From positions 236,676 through 300,675 of the forward strand of contig NZ_BMRA01000008.1 in NCBI RefSeq assembly GCF_014648395.1: 64,000 nt of DNA, read 5' to 3'. A program made the position numbers and the translations under genes. Numbering within the stretch: the first letter of the stretch is position 1; every line of letters starts with the position of its first letter. Below the pieces are notes generated by a model. The model saw only the letters and a list, made by a program, of their open reading frames with translations. It made no database searches and had not been told where the DNA came from. Shown here one piece after another: positions 1 through 8,512 of the stretch. The DNA is from Micromonospora fulviviridis. GTDB lineage: Bacteria; Actinomycetota; Actinomycetes; Mycobacteriales; Micromonosporaceae.

Positions 1-19
1 GCCCGGCCCGTCGTGCTGG

Positions 20-1291
20 TCAGGTCGTCGGGATGGCGTCCGCCGGCGGAGTGGCCGGCGGCTCGGCGAATTCGGCGACGGCAGCCTCGCCGTCGTCGGT
101 GGTGTACGTCGGGCCGAAGTACGCCTGCGCGCCGTTCTGGACCTTGTTCAGCCGCACCCCGCTGTATCCGGCGTGCACGTCGTCGCTGTACCGGAACGGG
201 GTCAGCCCCGGCCCCCGGAAGCCACCCTTGCGCACCGCCTCGACCAGCTTCTCCCGGGTCGGGTCCTTGCCGGCGGCGAGCAGCGCCTGCACGAAGGTGT
301 ACGCCATCGAGTAGCCGTAGATCGCGTTGCCGTCGACGGGGTTGGCCGAGTTGTACTTCTGGTGGATCTTGGTGAACTCCTGGATCCACGGGTTGGCCGT
401 GTCGCCCACCATCGGCAGGTAGTTGTCGGCCACCATGCCCTCGAGGATCACCTTCTTGTCGCCGAGCTGGTTGGAGAGCGTGGTGTAGTCGGCGCCCACG
501 TTGGACACCACCCACTGGGCCCGGAACCCCTGCCCGGCGGCCTGCCCCATGGCCAGCGCCGTGAAGCCCGGGATGCTCGCCGAGATCACCACCTGGCAGC
601 CGGCCGCCTTGAGCGCTCCGATCGCCGGTCCGACCTGCTGGTTGGTGGTGGTGTACGTCTGCTTCGCCGCCACCGCGCCGAGGACCTTCTCGACCCCCGC
701 CAGGGAGTCCCTGCCGAAGTCGTCGTTCTGGCCGAAGTGGCAGACCTTCGCGCCGGGGAACTGCTGCTTGACCCAGGTGGCGAGGATCTTGCCCTCGACC
801 GTGTAGTCGGGCTGCCAGCCGAAGGTGGTCGGGTACTTGTCGGGCTGGTTCCAGTTCCGGCTGCCGGAGGAGACGAAGAGGTCGGGCACCTTCTGGGTCT
901 TGACGAACTCCAGCACGTTGGTGTGCGTGGGGGTGCCCAGCCCGCCGAGGAGCGCGAAGACCTTGTCGTCGAGCACCAGCTTGCGGACCACGTTCTCGGT
1001 GTTGGCGGGGTTGTAGCCGTCGTCCATGACCTTGTAGACGATCTTCCGGCCGTTCACGCCGCCCTTGCTGTTGACGTGTTCGAAGTACGCCTTGGTGGCG
1101 GCGGAGATCTTCGAGTAGCCGGGTGCGGCGGGGCCGGTGAGCGGCTGGTGGGTGCCGATGACGATCTCGGTGTCGGTGACCCCGGGGACGTTCTCGGCGG
1201 CCTGCTTCTCGTCGTCGGCGCAGGCCGGCACGGCGGCCAGCAGGGCGAGGCCGGTGGCGGCCGCGAGTATGCGGCGGGTGGTGGGGCGCAT
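20..1291 (-). CDS. livK: Branched-chain amino acid/amide ABC transporter, substrate-binding lipoprotein (LivK family)
   Basis: This 423-residue protein is the extracellular ligand receptor of a HAAT-type importer. It starts with a lipoprotein signal peptide whose lipobox VPAC places the anchoring Cys at residue 24. The mature part reads as a periplasmic-binding-protein type 1 fold, with the typical opening VIGTHQPLTGPAAPGYSKI, in which ligand is normally bound between two lobes. It is the last gene of a five-gene minus-strand operon, 52 bases after livM. The substrate cannot be read from sequence: family members bind Leu/Ile/Val, amides, urea or aromatic compounds. The stop codon lies 20 bases from the window edge, so any further operon gene is out of view. 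Confidence 0.93.
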   Translation of the reverse strand: MRPTTRRILAAATGLALLAAVPACADDEKQAAENVPGVTDTEIVIGTHQPLTGPAAPGYSKISAATKAYFEHVNSKGGVNGRKIVYKVMDDGYNPANTENVVRKLVLDDKVFALLGGLGTPTHTNVLEFVKTQKVPDLFVSSGSRNWNQPDKYPTTFGWQPDYTVEGKILATWVKQQFPGAKVCHFGQNDDFGRDSLAGVEKVLGAVAAKQTYTTTNQQVGPAIGALKAAGCQVVISASIPGFTALAMGQAAGQGFRAQWVVSNVGADYTTLSNQLGDKKVILEGMVADNYLPMVGDTANPWIQEFTKIHQKYNSANPVDGNAIYGYSMAYTFVQALLAAGKDPTREKLVEAVRKGGFRGPGLTPFRYSDDVHAGYSGVRLNKVQNGAQAYFGPTYTTDDGEAAVAEFAEPPATPPADAIPTT

Positions 1292-1343
1292 GGTTCTCCA
1301 TTCCGGTGCGGCGGTGCGAACGGGCGGGTGGAACCGAAGGTGG

Positions 1344-2483
1344 TCAGTGCTCCGGCGCGCGGCGGCGGGCCCGCAGCCGGGCGGCGAGGGTGCGGAAGGC
1401 GCCGTGCAGGCCGCCCGGGGCGACGAGCATGACGACGATGAGGATCAGGCCGAACACGGCCAGCGCGAGGTTGCCCTCCAGCCGCTGGGCCAGGCCGGAC
1501 GGCAGGCTGAACGTCTCGGTGAGCAGGCTCGGCAGGTCCTGGAGCGCGACCAGCAGCACCGCGCCCCAGACCGCGCCGGCGAGGCTGCCCAGCCCGCCGA
1601 TCACGATCGCCATGAGCAGGAACAGCGACAGCTCCAGGGGGAACTTGCCCGGCGCGACGGTGGCGGTGAGCACGGCGTACACGCCGCCGCCGAGGCCGGC
1701 GCAGCCGGCGCTGACCACGAAGGCGAGCACCTGGGTGCGGGCGACGTGGATGCCGGCGAGCCGGGCGGCCACCTCGTCGTCCCGTACGGCGCGCAGCGAC
1801 CGGCCGAACCGGCTGCGGACCAGGTTGGCCAGGAGCAGCACGGTCAGCAGCGCGGCGAGCAGCGCGATCCAGGCCAGCCACCGTTCCGGCTGGAAGTACG
1901 CGCCGAGGAACGCCGGCGGGGTCTCCGCCGGAAAGCGCAGCCCCTGCTCGCCGTTGAACACCCCGGTGAAGATCGTGCTGACGGCTGGCACCAGCGTCGC
2001 CACGGCCAGGGTCACGCCGGCCAGGTACGGCCCCCGCAGCCGGGCCGCCGCCAGCCCGATGACCAGACCGGCCAGCGCGGTCACCGCGACGGCGGCCACC
2101 AGCGACAGCGGCAGGATCCACCGCCCCTGCGTCCCCCGCTCGTCGAACCCCCGCTGCACCAGCGCCACGGTGTACGCGCCGGTGGCCATCAGCGCCCCGT
2201 GCCCGAGGGAGAGTTGGCCGTTGAGCCCGACCAGCACGGTGTAGCCGGCGGTGACGCAGAGGAACGCGCAGACGCGGGCCACCTGGAGGTTCTGGTAGGG
2301 CGCGAGCTGGTTGGTGAGCAGCACGACCAGGGTGCCGGCGAGCACCGCGACGGCCAGGTGGCGCAGCAGGGTCGACCCGCGAGGGCCGGCGGTGGCGGGC
2401 GCGCCGGGCAGCAGCCGGCGCAGCGGGGACGGCCCGGCAGGCCGGTCCACCCCGGACCGGGCGGAGGGGCGGGTGGCGGTCAC
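1344..2483 (-). CDS. livM: Branched-chain amino acid ABC transporter permease LivM
   Basis: This is one of the two permease subunits of the HAAT importer (379 residues). I start it at the GTG at 2483 because that codon overlaps the livH stop in a GTGA, which implies translational coupling; the open frame continues upstream but is non-coding in character. The N-terminal 40 residues are Pro/Ala-rich, followed by about ten hydrophobic segments. The LivM landmarks are visible: GLNGQLSLGHGALMATGAYT near the N-terminus, and RSLRAVRDDEVAARLAGI in the cytoplasmic loop that couples to the ATPases. Confidence 0.93.
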   Translation of the reverse strand: MTATRPSARSGVDRPAGPSPLRRLLPGAPATAGPRGSTLLRHLAVAVLAGTLVVLLTNQLAPYQNLQVARVCAFLCVTAGYTVLVGLNGQLSLGHGALMATGAYTVALVQRGFDERGTQGRWILPLSLVAAVAVTALAGLVIGLAAARLRGPYLAGVTLAVATLVPAVSTIFTGVFNGEQGLRFPAETPPAFLGAYFQPERWLAWIALLAALLTVLLLANLVRSRFGRSLRAVRDDEVAARLAGIHVARTQVLAFVVSAGCAGLGGGVYAVLTATVAPGKFPLELSLFLLMAIVIGGLGSLAGAVWGAVLLVALQDLPSLLTETFSLPSGLAQRLEGNLALAVFGLILIVVMLVAPGGLHGAFRTLAARLRARRRAPEH

Positions 2484-3358
2484 ACGTGCCTCGCTCTCGC
2501 GCTGGAGAAGAGCCCGCCGGGGCGGACCAGGAGGACGGCCAGCAGCAGCACCAGGACGGCCAGCGGGGTGGTGTCCGGGCCCAGGTAGCCGGTGACGTAC
2601 GAGAGGATCAGGCCGACCAGCAGGCCGCCGACCACCGCACCGGCCGGGCTGTCCAGGCCGCCGACCACGGCGGCGGTGAACGCGACGACGAAGACCAGGT
2701 CCATGGCGTGCGGGTGCAGCCCCAGCCCGGTGGGGACGACCAGCATGCCGGCGAGCGCGCCGACCGCGGCGGCGAGGGCCCAGCCGAGGGTGAGCATCCG
2801 GCCGACGTCGACGCCGAGCAGCCGGGACACCTCGGGGGCGAACGCGGCGGCCCGCATCCGCAGGCCGATCGGCGTGCGGGTGAACAGCAGCGCGAGCAGG
2901 ACCACCACCACGAGCACCGCGCCGAGCACCCACAGGTCGTACGGGGACAGCGCGGCGACCCCGCGGACGGTGAGCGCGTCGGTGTCGAACGGGGCGGGCG
3001 CCGGCCGGTAGCCGTTGCCGAAGACCACGCCGAGCACGGCCTGGATGAGCAGCACCAGGCCGAGCGCCACGATCACCTCGTTGAGCGGGTTGGCGTGCCC
3101 GACGAAGCGCATCAGCACGCGTTCCACCAGCGCGCCCAGCAGCAGGCCGGCGAGCACGGCGGCGCCCAGGCCCACCCAGTAGGAGCCGGTCGCTGCGGCC
3201 ACCGCGTAGCCGACGTACGCGGTGGCCACGGCCATCGCGCCCTGGGCGAAGTTGACCAGCCGGGCGGCCCGCCAGATGAGCACCAGGGCGAGGGCGAACG
3301 CGGCGTAGACCGCGCCCGTGGACAGCCCGCCGAAGGTGAGGAACAAGAACCGGTCCAA
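2480..3358 (-). CDS. livH: Branched-chain amino acid ABC transporter permease LivH
   Basis: This is the partner permease of LivM (292 residues), with eight or so hydrophobic helices. Family landmarks include VNFAQGAMAVATAYVGYAVA near residue 35 and an EVIVALGL stretch. The C-terminal FVVAFTAAVVGGLDSPAGAV is the usual LivH loop region. It follows livF by 28 bases and overlaps livM by 4 bases. In the family, LivH and LivM form the heterodimeric channel driven by LivG and LivF. Confidence 0.93.
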   Translation of the reverse strand: MDRFLFLTFGGLSTGAVYAAFALALVLIWRAARLVNFAQGAMAVATAYVGYAVAAATGSYWVGLGAAVLAGLLLGALVERVLMRFVGHANPLNEVIVALGLVLLIQAVLGVVFGNGYRPAPAPFDTDALTVRGVAALSPYDLWVLGAVLVVVVLLALLFTRTPIGLRMRAAAFAPEVSRLLGVDVGRMLTLGWALAAAVGALAGMLVVPTGLGLHPHAMDLVFVVAFTAAVVGGLDSPAGAVVGGLLVGLILSYVTGYLGPDTTPLAVLVLLLAVLLVRPGGLFSSARARHV

Positions 3359-3386
3359 TCGCGGATCCTTCCTGCTCGCCGGGCCG

Positions 3387-4103
3387 TCAGAACCCGAGGT
3401 ACGCGTGCCGGAGCTGGGCGTCGTCGCGCAGCCGGGCCGCCGGCGCGGCGGTCACCACCCGGCCCAGCGACATCACCACGCCCTGGTCGGCGACGGAGAG
3501 GGCGCTGCGCACGTTCTGCTCGACCAGCAGGACGGTCAGCCCCCGGTCGTCGCAGAGCCGGCGCAGCAGCGCCATGATCTGCGCCGTCACCTTGGGGGCC
3601 AGGCCGAGCGACGGCTCGTCGAGCAGCAGCAGCCGGGGACGCGCGATCAGCGCCCGGCCGAGCGCGAGCATCTGCCGCTCCCCGCCGGAGAGCTGGTGCC
3701 CGGCGTGCCGGCGCCGGCGGGCCAGGGCCGGGAACAGCTCGTACACCTCGTCCTGGGCCCGCCGGGCGTCGGCCCGGTCGCCGCGCCAGAGCCCGCCGAG
3801 GCGCAGGTTCTCCTCGACGGTCAGCTCGGCCACCACGCCCCGGCCCTCGGGGACGTGCGCGAGGCCGCGCCGGACCAGCCGTTCGACGCGGACGCCGCGC
3901 AGGTCGGCGCCGTCGAAGCGGACCCGGCCGCCGGTGGGCCGCAGCAGGCCGGACAGGGTACGCAGCAGGGTGGTCTTGCCGGCCCCGTTGGCGCCGAGGA
4001 CAGCGGCGATGGTCCCGGCCGGCACCGCGAACGTCACGTCCCGCAGCACCGGCACGGGACCGTAGCCGGCGCTGACCGCCTCGACCTCCAGCACCGCGGT
4101 CAC
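3387..4103 (-). CDS. livF: Branched-chain amino acid ABC transporter ATP-binding protein LivF
   Basis: This is an ATPase subunit of 238 residues. The Walker A motif GANGAGKTT is at about residues 37-45, the ABC signature is LSGGERQMLALGRAL, and the Walker B is LLLLDEPSLGLAP, the typical LivF form. It starts with GTG at 4103, overlapping the livG stop by 4 bases (GTGA). All residues needed for ATP hydrolysis are present, so in contrast to LivG it looks like a fully canonical site. Confidence 0.93.
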   Translation of the reverse strand: MTAVLEVEAVSAGYGPVPVLRDVTFAVPAGTIAAVLGANGAGKTTLLRTLSGLLRPTGGRVRFDGADLRGVRVERLVRRGLAHVPEGRGVVAELTVEENLRLGGLWRGDRADARRAQDEVYELFPALARRRRHAGHQLSGGERQMLALGRALIARPRLLLLDEPSLGLAPKVTAQIMALLRRLCDDRGLTVLLVEQNVRSALSVADQGVVMSLGRVVTAAPAARLRDDAQLRHAYLGF

Positions 4104-4921
4104 GAGCCGGCCCCCGCCGCCTCGGCCGGCACGTCGGCGCCGAGGTACGCCTCGGTGACCAGCGGGTCGTCGCGCACCTGGTCGGGGGTGCCGGCGGCGA
4201 TGACCCGGCCGAAGTCGAGCACCACCAGCTCCTGGCAGACGGCCATGACGAGGTCCATGTGGTGCTCGACGAGCATCACCGAGCAGGCGCCGCCGGCCCG
4301 CTCGGGCAGGGTGCGGACCAGCTCGCCCAGCTCGGCGACGTCGTCGGCGCCCAGCCCGCCGGCCGGCTCGTCGAGCAGGAGCAGCCGGGGCCGGGCGATC
4401 AGGGCGCGGGCCAGGGCGACGCGCTTGCGCACCGCGTACGGCAGGGTGGCCGGGGCCGCGCCGGCGTGTGCCGCCACACCCAGCTCGGCGAGGAGGTCGA
4501 GGGCCTCCCGGCGCAGCCGGCGCTCGTCGCGGTCGCTGGGCGGCAGGCCGAACAGGGCGGTGGCGAAGCCGGCCCGGGCCGCGTGGCTGGCGCCGGCCAC
4601 CACGTTCTCCAGCACGGTGAGCCCGGGGAACAGGCCGACGCCCTGGAGCGTGCGGGCGATGCCGAGCCGGGTCAGCCGGTGCGGGCGGGGCCGGAACGGC
4701 CGACCGTCCAGGGTGAGCGATCCGCTGGTCGGCGGGACGAAGCCGCAGACCACGTTGAACAGGGTGGTCTTCCCGGCGCCGTTGGGGCCGATCACGCCGA
4801 CGATCCGGCCGGGCGGAACCCGCAGCGAGACGTCGTCGAGGGCGACCAGCCCGCCGAACCGGACGCCGACACCGTGCAGCGCCAGCTCGATGCCGTCCGC
4901 GGGGGTGGGGGGTGGGCTCAT
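4100..4921 (-). CDS. livG: Branched-chain amino acid ABC transporter ATP-binding protein LivG
   Basis: This is the second ATPase of the importer and the first gene of the operon. I prefer the ATG at 4921 over the GTG two codons upstream, because GAGGTG sits five bases before the ATG and would overlap the GTG. Walker A is GPNGAGKTT at about residues 45-53 and Walker B is LLLLDEPAGGLGADD. The signature region reads LPYAVRKRVALARAL, where family members usually have a Gly (LPYGxxR); the Ala is unusual. The operon promoter should lie in 4922-5111, where the sequence becomes locally A/T-richer around 4980-5030. Confidence 0.92.
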   Translation of the reverse strand: MSPPPTPADGIELALHGVGVRFGGLVALDDVSLRVPPGRIVGVIGPNGAGKTTLFNVVCGFVPPTSGSLTLDGRPFRPRPHRLTRLGIARTLQGVGLFPGLTVLENVVAGASHAARAGFATALFGLPPSDRDERRLRREALDLLAELGVAAHAGAAPATLPYAVRKRVALARALIARPRLLLLDEPAGGLGADDVAELGELVRTLPERAGGACSVMLVEHHMDLVMAVCQELVVLDFGRVIAAGTPDQVRDDPLVTEAYLGADVPAEAAGAGS

Positions 4922-5111
4922 CTTCACCTCGGGAGAGGACGCGGCGTCGGGGGTGCGCGGTGCGGCTCGGGCGAAGCGGGAAACTTATTACACCGGGAGT
5001 GTACTTTTCGGCGAGGGTTCGTCAATGCCTCCCGCGGGCCGCGGCGATATCGACGGGATCACGATTCACCGGGCGCACGGAGTTGCACGCGCCGTGCAGG
5101 GTCGGCCCGGC

Positions 5112-5948
5112 TCAGCCGGCGGCCGGGGCCGGCGCCCGCAGGGTGCGGACCTGCCCGGTGCGCGGCCCGCCGGAGAGCGCCGCCGGGCTCCACTGTGTGG
5201 TGACGAGGTGGAGGGTGCGCCCGTCCGGGCCGCCGAGCGCGCAGGCGAAGCAGCCCCGGTCCAGCTCGATCCGGTCGAGCACGCGGCCACCCTCGGCGAC
5301 CCGTACGGCGCACCGGTTCGGCACGTCGCCGTACCAGACGGCGCCGGTGGCGTCGAGGCAGATGCCGTCCGGCGCGGAGTCCGGCACCGCCGCCCACACC
5401 CGCCGACCGCCGAGCGTTCCGTCGGCCGCCACGTCGTACGCGGTCAGCCGGCCGGCGTACGACTCGGCGACGATCAGGGTGCGCCCGTCCGGGGTGAGCG
5501 CCATGCCGTTGGGGAAGGCCAGGTCGTCGGCGACCGGCCGGACACCGCCGTCCGGCGCGACCAGGGCCACCAGCCCCGGCCGGAAGTCTCCGCCGGGGAA
5601 GTCGAAGCCGATGGTGTTGACGTACGCGTTGCCCCGGGCGTCGGTGACCACCTCGTTCCACGGGTGCGGGACCAGCGCGGCCAGGTCGGCGTGGGTACGC
5701 AGCGTCCCGTCGGGTTCCCGGCGCAGCAGCCGTCCGGCGCTCCCGGCGACCAGCAGCAGCCGCCCGTCGGGCAGCCAGTCGAAGCAGATCGGCAGCCCGT
5801 CGACCCGCGCGACCACCTCGGTCCGGCCCGCCGCGTCGACGGTGAGGACCTCCCCGGCGCCCCAGTCGGCCAGCCAGAGCCGCCCGTCGTGCCAGCGGGG
5901 CGACTCGCCGAAGGCGAGCCCGTCGACCAGGATCTCCGGTGCGCTCAC
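5112..5948 (-). CDS. SMP-30/gluconolactonase/LRE family protein
   Basis: This 278-residue protein belongs to the six-bladed beta-propeller SMP-30 family (sugar lactone hydrolases and related metal-dependent enzymes). Landmarks are GESPRWHDGRLWLADWGAGE near the start, LPNGMALTPDGRTLIVAESY (FPNGMAL here) in the middle and PDGICLDATGAVWYGDV later, which supply the expected metal-binding Glu, Asn and Asp. It starts at the GTG at 5948, overlapping the stop of the ECF42 sigma gene by 4 bases (GTGA), so it is translationally coupled to it. The substrate is unknown; a lactonase role is a family-level inference. Confidence 0.88.
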   Translation of the reverse strand: MSAPEILVDGLAFGESPRWHDGRLWLADWGAGEVLTVDAAGRTEVVARVDGLPICFDWLPDGRLLLVAGSAGRLLRREPDGTLRTHADLAALVPHPWNEVVTDARGNAYVNTIGFDFPGGDFRPGLVALVAPDGGVRPVADDLAFPNGMALTPDGRTLIVAESYAGRLTAYDVAADGTLGGRRVWAAVPDSAPDGICLDATGAVWYGDVPNRCAVRVAEGGRVLDRIELDRGCFACALGGPDGRTLHLVTTQWSPAALSGGPRTGQVRTLRAPAPAAG

Positions 5949-7165
5949 GGGTGGCTCCTCAGCAGGTCGCGGGAGCGGCGGAGGAACTCCCGTTCGGCGG
6001 CGTTGTCGGTGCGTGCGATCGCCGCGTCGTACGCGGCCGCGGCCTCGGTGGGCCGGTCGAGGCGGCGCAGCAGGTCGGCGCGGACCGCGTGCAGCACGTG
6101 GTAGCCGGCCAGGTCCAGCCGGTCGACCTCGGCGAGGGCGGCGGCGAGACCGGCCACCTCGGCCAGCGCGACGGCCCGGTTCAGCGCCACGACCGGCCCG
6201 GGCGCGTACGCCACGAGCTGGTCGTAGAGGGCGAGGATCTGCCGCCAGTCGGTGTCGGCGGCGGTCGCCGCGTCGCTGTGCACCGCGTTGATGGCGGCCT
6301 GGATCTGGTACGGGCCGGGCCGGCCCCGCCGCAGGCAGCGCCGCACGAGGGCCTGCCCCTCGGCGATCAGCGCCGGGTCCCACCGGCCGCGGTCCTGCGC
6401 GCCCAGCGGCACGAGCGTGCCGTCCGGCCCGGTCCGCGCGCCCCGCCGCGCGTCGGTGAGCAGCATCAGGGCGAGCAGCCCGAGCACCTCCGGCTCGTCC
6501 GGCATCAACTTAGCCAGCAACCGGCCCAGGCGGATCGCCTCGGCGCACAGCTCGTCGCGGACCAGCCGGTCCCCCGTGCTGGCGGTGTGCCCCTCGGTGA
6601 AGATCAGGTAGACCACGGCGAGCACGGCACGCAGCCGGTCGGGCAGGTCGGCGTCCCGGGGCACCCGGTACGGGATGCCCGCGTCCCGGATCTTCGCCTT
6701 GGCCCGGACCAGGCGCTGCGCCATGGTCGGCTCCGGCACGAGGAAGGCGCGGGCGATCTCGGCGGTGCTCAGGCCGCCGAGCAGGCGCAGGGTCAGCGCG
6801 ACCCGGGCCGCCGGGCCGAGCGCCGGGTGGCAGCAGGTGAAGATCAGGCGGAGCCGGTCGTCACGCACGGGCCCCTCCTCGGCGGGCGGCTCGGGGGCGT
6901 ACAGCAGGGCGGCCTCGGCCTGCCGGGCGGCACGGGACGCCTCGCGGCGCCGCCGGTCGATCGCCCGGTTCCGGGCCGTGGTGATGATCCAGCCGGCCGG
7001 GCTGGGCGGCGGCCCGTCGACGGCCCACCGGTCGACCGCGATGGCGAACGCCTCCTGCACCGCCTCCTCGGCGAGGTCGATGTCGCCGAGGAGGCGGACC
7101 AGGACGGCTACCGCGCGGCCGTACTCCGCGCGGAAGGCGCGTTCGACGTCGGTCGGCCCGGTCAT
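5945..7165 (-). CDS. RNA polymerase sigma factor, ECF42 type (DUF6596 C-terminal extension)
   Basis: This is a 406-residue ECF sigma factor. Region 2 spans about residues 10-75 (DIDLAEEAVQEAFAIAVDRW and PAGWIITTARNRAIDRRR) and region 4 about 110-165 (ALTLRLLGGLSTAEIARAF followed by QRLVRAKAKIR). A long C-terminal helical extension (about 185-406, TPR-like) is characteristic of the ECF42 group, in which it replaces a separate anti-sigma factor. It starts at ATG 7165, overlapping the stop of the DGPF protein gene by 4 bases. In known actinomycetes ECF42 genes lie next to DGPF/YCII genes and control them, and the same arrangement is seen here. Confidence 0.92.
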   Translation of the reverse strand: MTGPTDVERAFRAEYGRAVAVLVRLLGDIDLAEEAVQEAFAIAVDRWAVDGPPPSPAGWIITTARNRAIDRRRREASRAARQAEAALLYAPEPPAEEGPVRDDRLRLIFTCCHPALGPAARVALTLRLLGGLSTAEIARAFLVPEPTMAQRLVRAKAKIRDAGIPYRVPRDADLPDRLRAVLAVVYLIFTEGHTASTGDRLVRDELCAEAIRLGRLLAKLMPDEPEVLGLLALMLLTDARRGARTGPDGTLVPLGAQDRGRWDPALIAEGQALVRRCLRRGRPGPYQIQAAINAVHSDAATAADTDWRQILALYDQLVAYAPGPVVALNRAVALAEVAGLAAALAEVDRLDLAGYHVLHAVRADLLRRLDRPTEAAAAYDAAIARTDNAAEREFLRRSRDLLRSHP

Positions 7166-7512
7166 CCCTCGCCCTGGAACGGGCGCACCTCCACCGGCAG
7201 GGTGGTGGCCAGGGCGTACCGGCGGCCCCAGTCGAGCGCGGCGTCGAGGTCGGGCGCCGTGATGATGGTGAAGCCGCCCAGGTACTCCTTGCCCTCGGCG
7301 AACGGGCCGTCGGTGACGAGCACCTCGTCGCCCTTCGGGCGGAGCACGGTGGCGGTCTCCGGGGCGTGCAGGCCGTTGCCGAACACCCAGTGGCCGGCCT
7401 CCCGAAGCTCCCGGCCGATGGCGTCGACCTCGCGCATCACCCCGGCCAGGAACTCCGGGTCCGGCACGCCGCTGCCGGCCGGCTGGTAAAGGCTGATCAG
7501 GTACTGCTTCAC
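7162..7512 (-). CDS. YCII-related DGPF-domain protein
   Basis: This 116-residue protein has a YCII/DGPF fold (dimeric alpha-beta barrel-like). The defining motif is present as VTDGPFAEGKEYLGGFTI. I start it at GTG 7512, which has a strong ribosome-binding site (GAGGAGG) seven bases upstream; the longer frame has none. It is the first gene of the operon with the ECF42 sigma factor and the SMP-30 protein. The biochemical role of DGPF proteins is not established; they are the usual targets of ECF42 sigma factors, so self-contained regulation from the 7513-7657 promoter region is likely. Confidence 0.9.
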   Translation of the reverse strand: MKQYLISLYQPAGSGVPDPEFLAGVMREVDAIGRELREAGHWVFGNGLHAPETATVLRPKGDEVLVTDGPFAEGKEYLGGFTIITAPDLDAALDWGRRYALATTLPVEVRPFQGEG

Positions 7513-7657
7513 GGGCTGCCTCCTCGTCCGGCGGCCGGTCCCTCCCGGCCCCTCCACCCTCCACACGAACCGGGACCCCGCGGATCGACACGCCGGCCCG
7601 ACAGATTTCCCGGACCCAGGTGTTGATCGACCGTCGCCAGCGCCCGACACTCGGGGC

Positions 7658-8368
7658 ATGGCACGAACCGTGGCGGTTCCGCTCGCCCCCGGCGTCTGGC
7701 GCATCCCCACCGTCGGTCGCGCCATGGTCAACTCCTACGCCTTCGTCGACGACGACGGCTCGGTCACGCTTGTCGACTGCGGGGCGCGACGGGCCCCGGC
7801 CCGAATCGTGCGCGGGCTGGCGGCCATCGGCAAGACCCCCGCCGACGTGACCCGGATCGTCCTGACCCACGCGCACGCGGACCACGCCGGCGGAGCCGCG
7901 GAGCTGGCCCGGCGCACCGGCGCACCGGTCGCCGCGCATCGGGCCGACATGCCGTACGCCGAGTCCGGCCGGGTGCCGCCGCAGGGCGGCGGGAACACGG
8001 TCGGGCGTTTCCTCACCCGCCTGGCGGGCGGCCGGTTCCCGGCGGTCGCGGTGGCCCGGCCGCTTGCCGACGGCGACGTGCTCCCTGTCGGCGGCGGCCT
8101 GCGGGTGGTGCACACCCCGGGCCATTCCCCGGGGCACGTGTCGCTGCTGCACGAGCCGACGCGGGTGCTGGTCACCGGGGACGCGCTGTTCAACGTTGCC
8201 GGCGTGCGCTGGCCGGTGCGGTCGTTCTGCACCGACTTCCAGATGACCCAGCGGACCGCGCACGTGCTGGGCGAGCTGGACTACGACGTGGCCGCCTTCA
8301 CCCACGGTCCCGAGCTCACCGACCGGGCCCGCGAGCAGGTCCGCGCCTTCCTCCGCCGCCTGGGCTGA
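7658..8368 (+). CDS. MBL-fold metallo-hydrolase
   Basis: This is a metallo-beta-lactamase-fold hydrolase of 236 residues. The zinc motif HAHADH is at residues 71-76, a third His lies in VHTPGHSPGH, and an Asp in VTGDALF completes the dinuclear site. No signal peptide is visible, so it should be cytosolic. It is transcribed divergently from the DGPF-ECF42-SMP-30 operon across 145 bases. Substrates in this subfamily include thioesters, lactones and glutathione adducts; the sequence does not decide among them. Confidence 0.9.
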   Translation: MARTVAVPLAPGVWRIPTVGRAMVNSYAFVDDDGSVTLVDCGARRAPARIVRGLAAIGKTPADVTRIVLTHAHADHAGGAAELARRTGAPVAAHRADMPYAESGRVPPQGGGNTVGRFLTRLAGGRFPAVAVARPLADGDVLPVGGGLRVVHTPGHSPGHVSLLHEPTRVLVTGDALFNVAGVRWPVRSFCTDFQMTQRTAHVLGELDYDVAAFTHGPELTDRAREQVRAFLRRLG

Positions 8369-8411
8369 GCCACCGCCCGTCACCGGGTCACGCCCATCAC
8401 CCTACCCACAT

Positions 8412-8456
8412 ACAGCGAAAATCTTCCATACATCTATTGCAAGAATTCTTCGCTGT
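8412..8456 (+). promoter_or_regulatory. A/T-rich promoter region with inverted repeat upstream of the lysozyme gene
   Basis: An inverted repeat with 8-base perfect arms (ACAGCGAA at 8412 and TTCGCTGT at 8449) encloses a strikingly A/T-rich core. A TAATAC box (8463-8468) and a second small repeat (CTGAC at 8468, GTCAG at 8483) follow, and then the ribosome-binding site AGGGAGGAAAG. The arrangement looks like an operator or leader structure controlling the GH25 gene at 8513. Confidence 0.5.
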
Positions 8457-8512
8457 GTGACCTAATACTGACAGTTCCTTTCGTCAGTCTCCCCCACCCC
8501 CAGGGAGGAAAG

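Noticed and set aside
1137..6104. Long plus-strand open frames opposite the liv operon and SMP-30 gene
   Set aside because: These are composition-driven shadows (Arg/Gly/Gln/Asp-rich) of confidently identified minus-strand genes.
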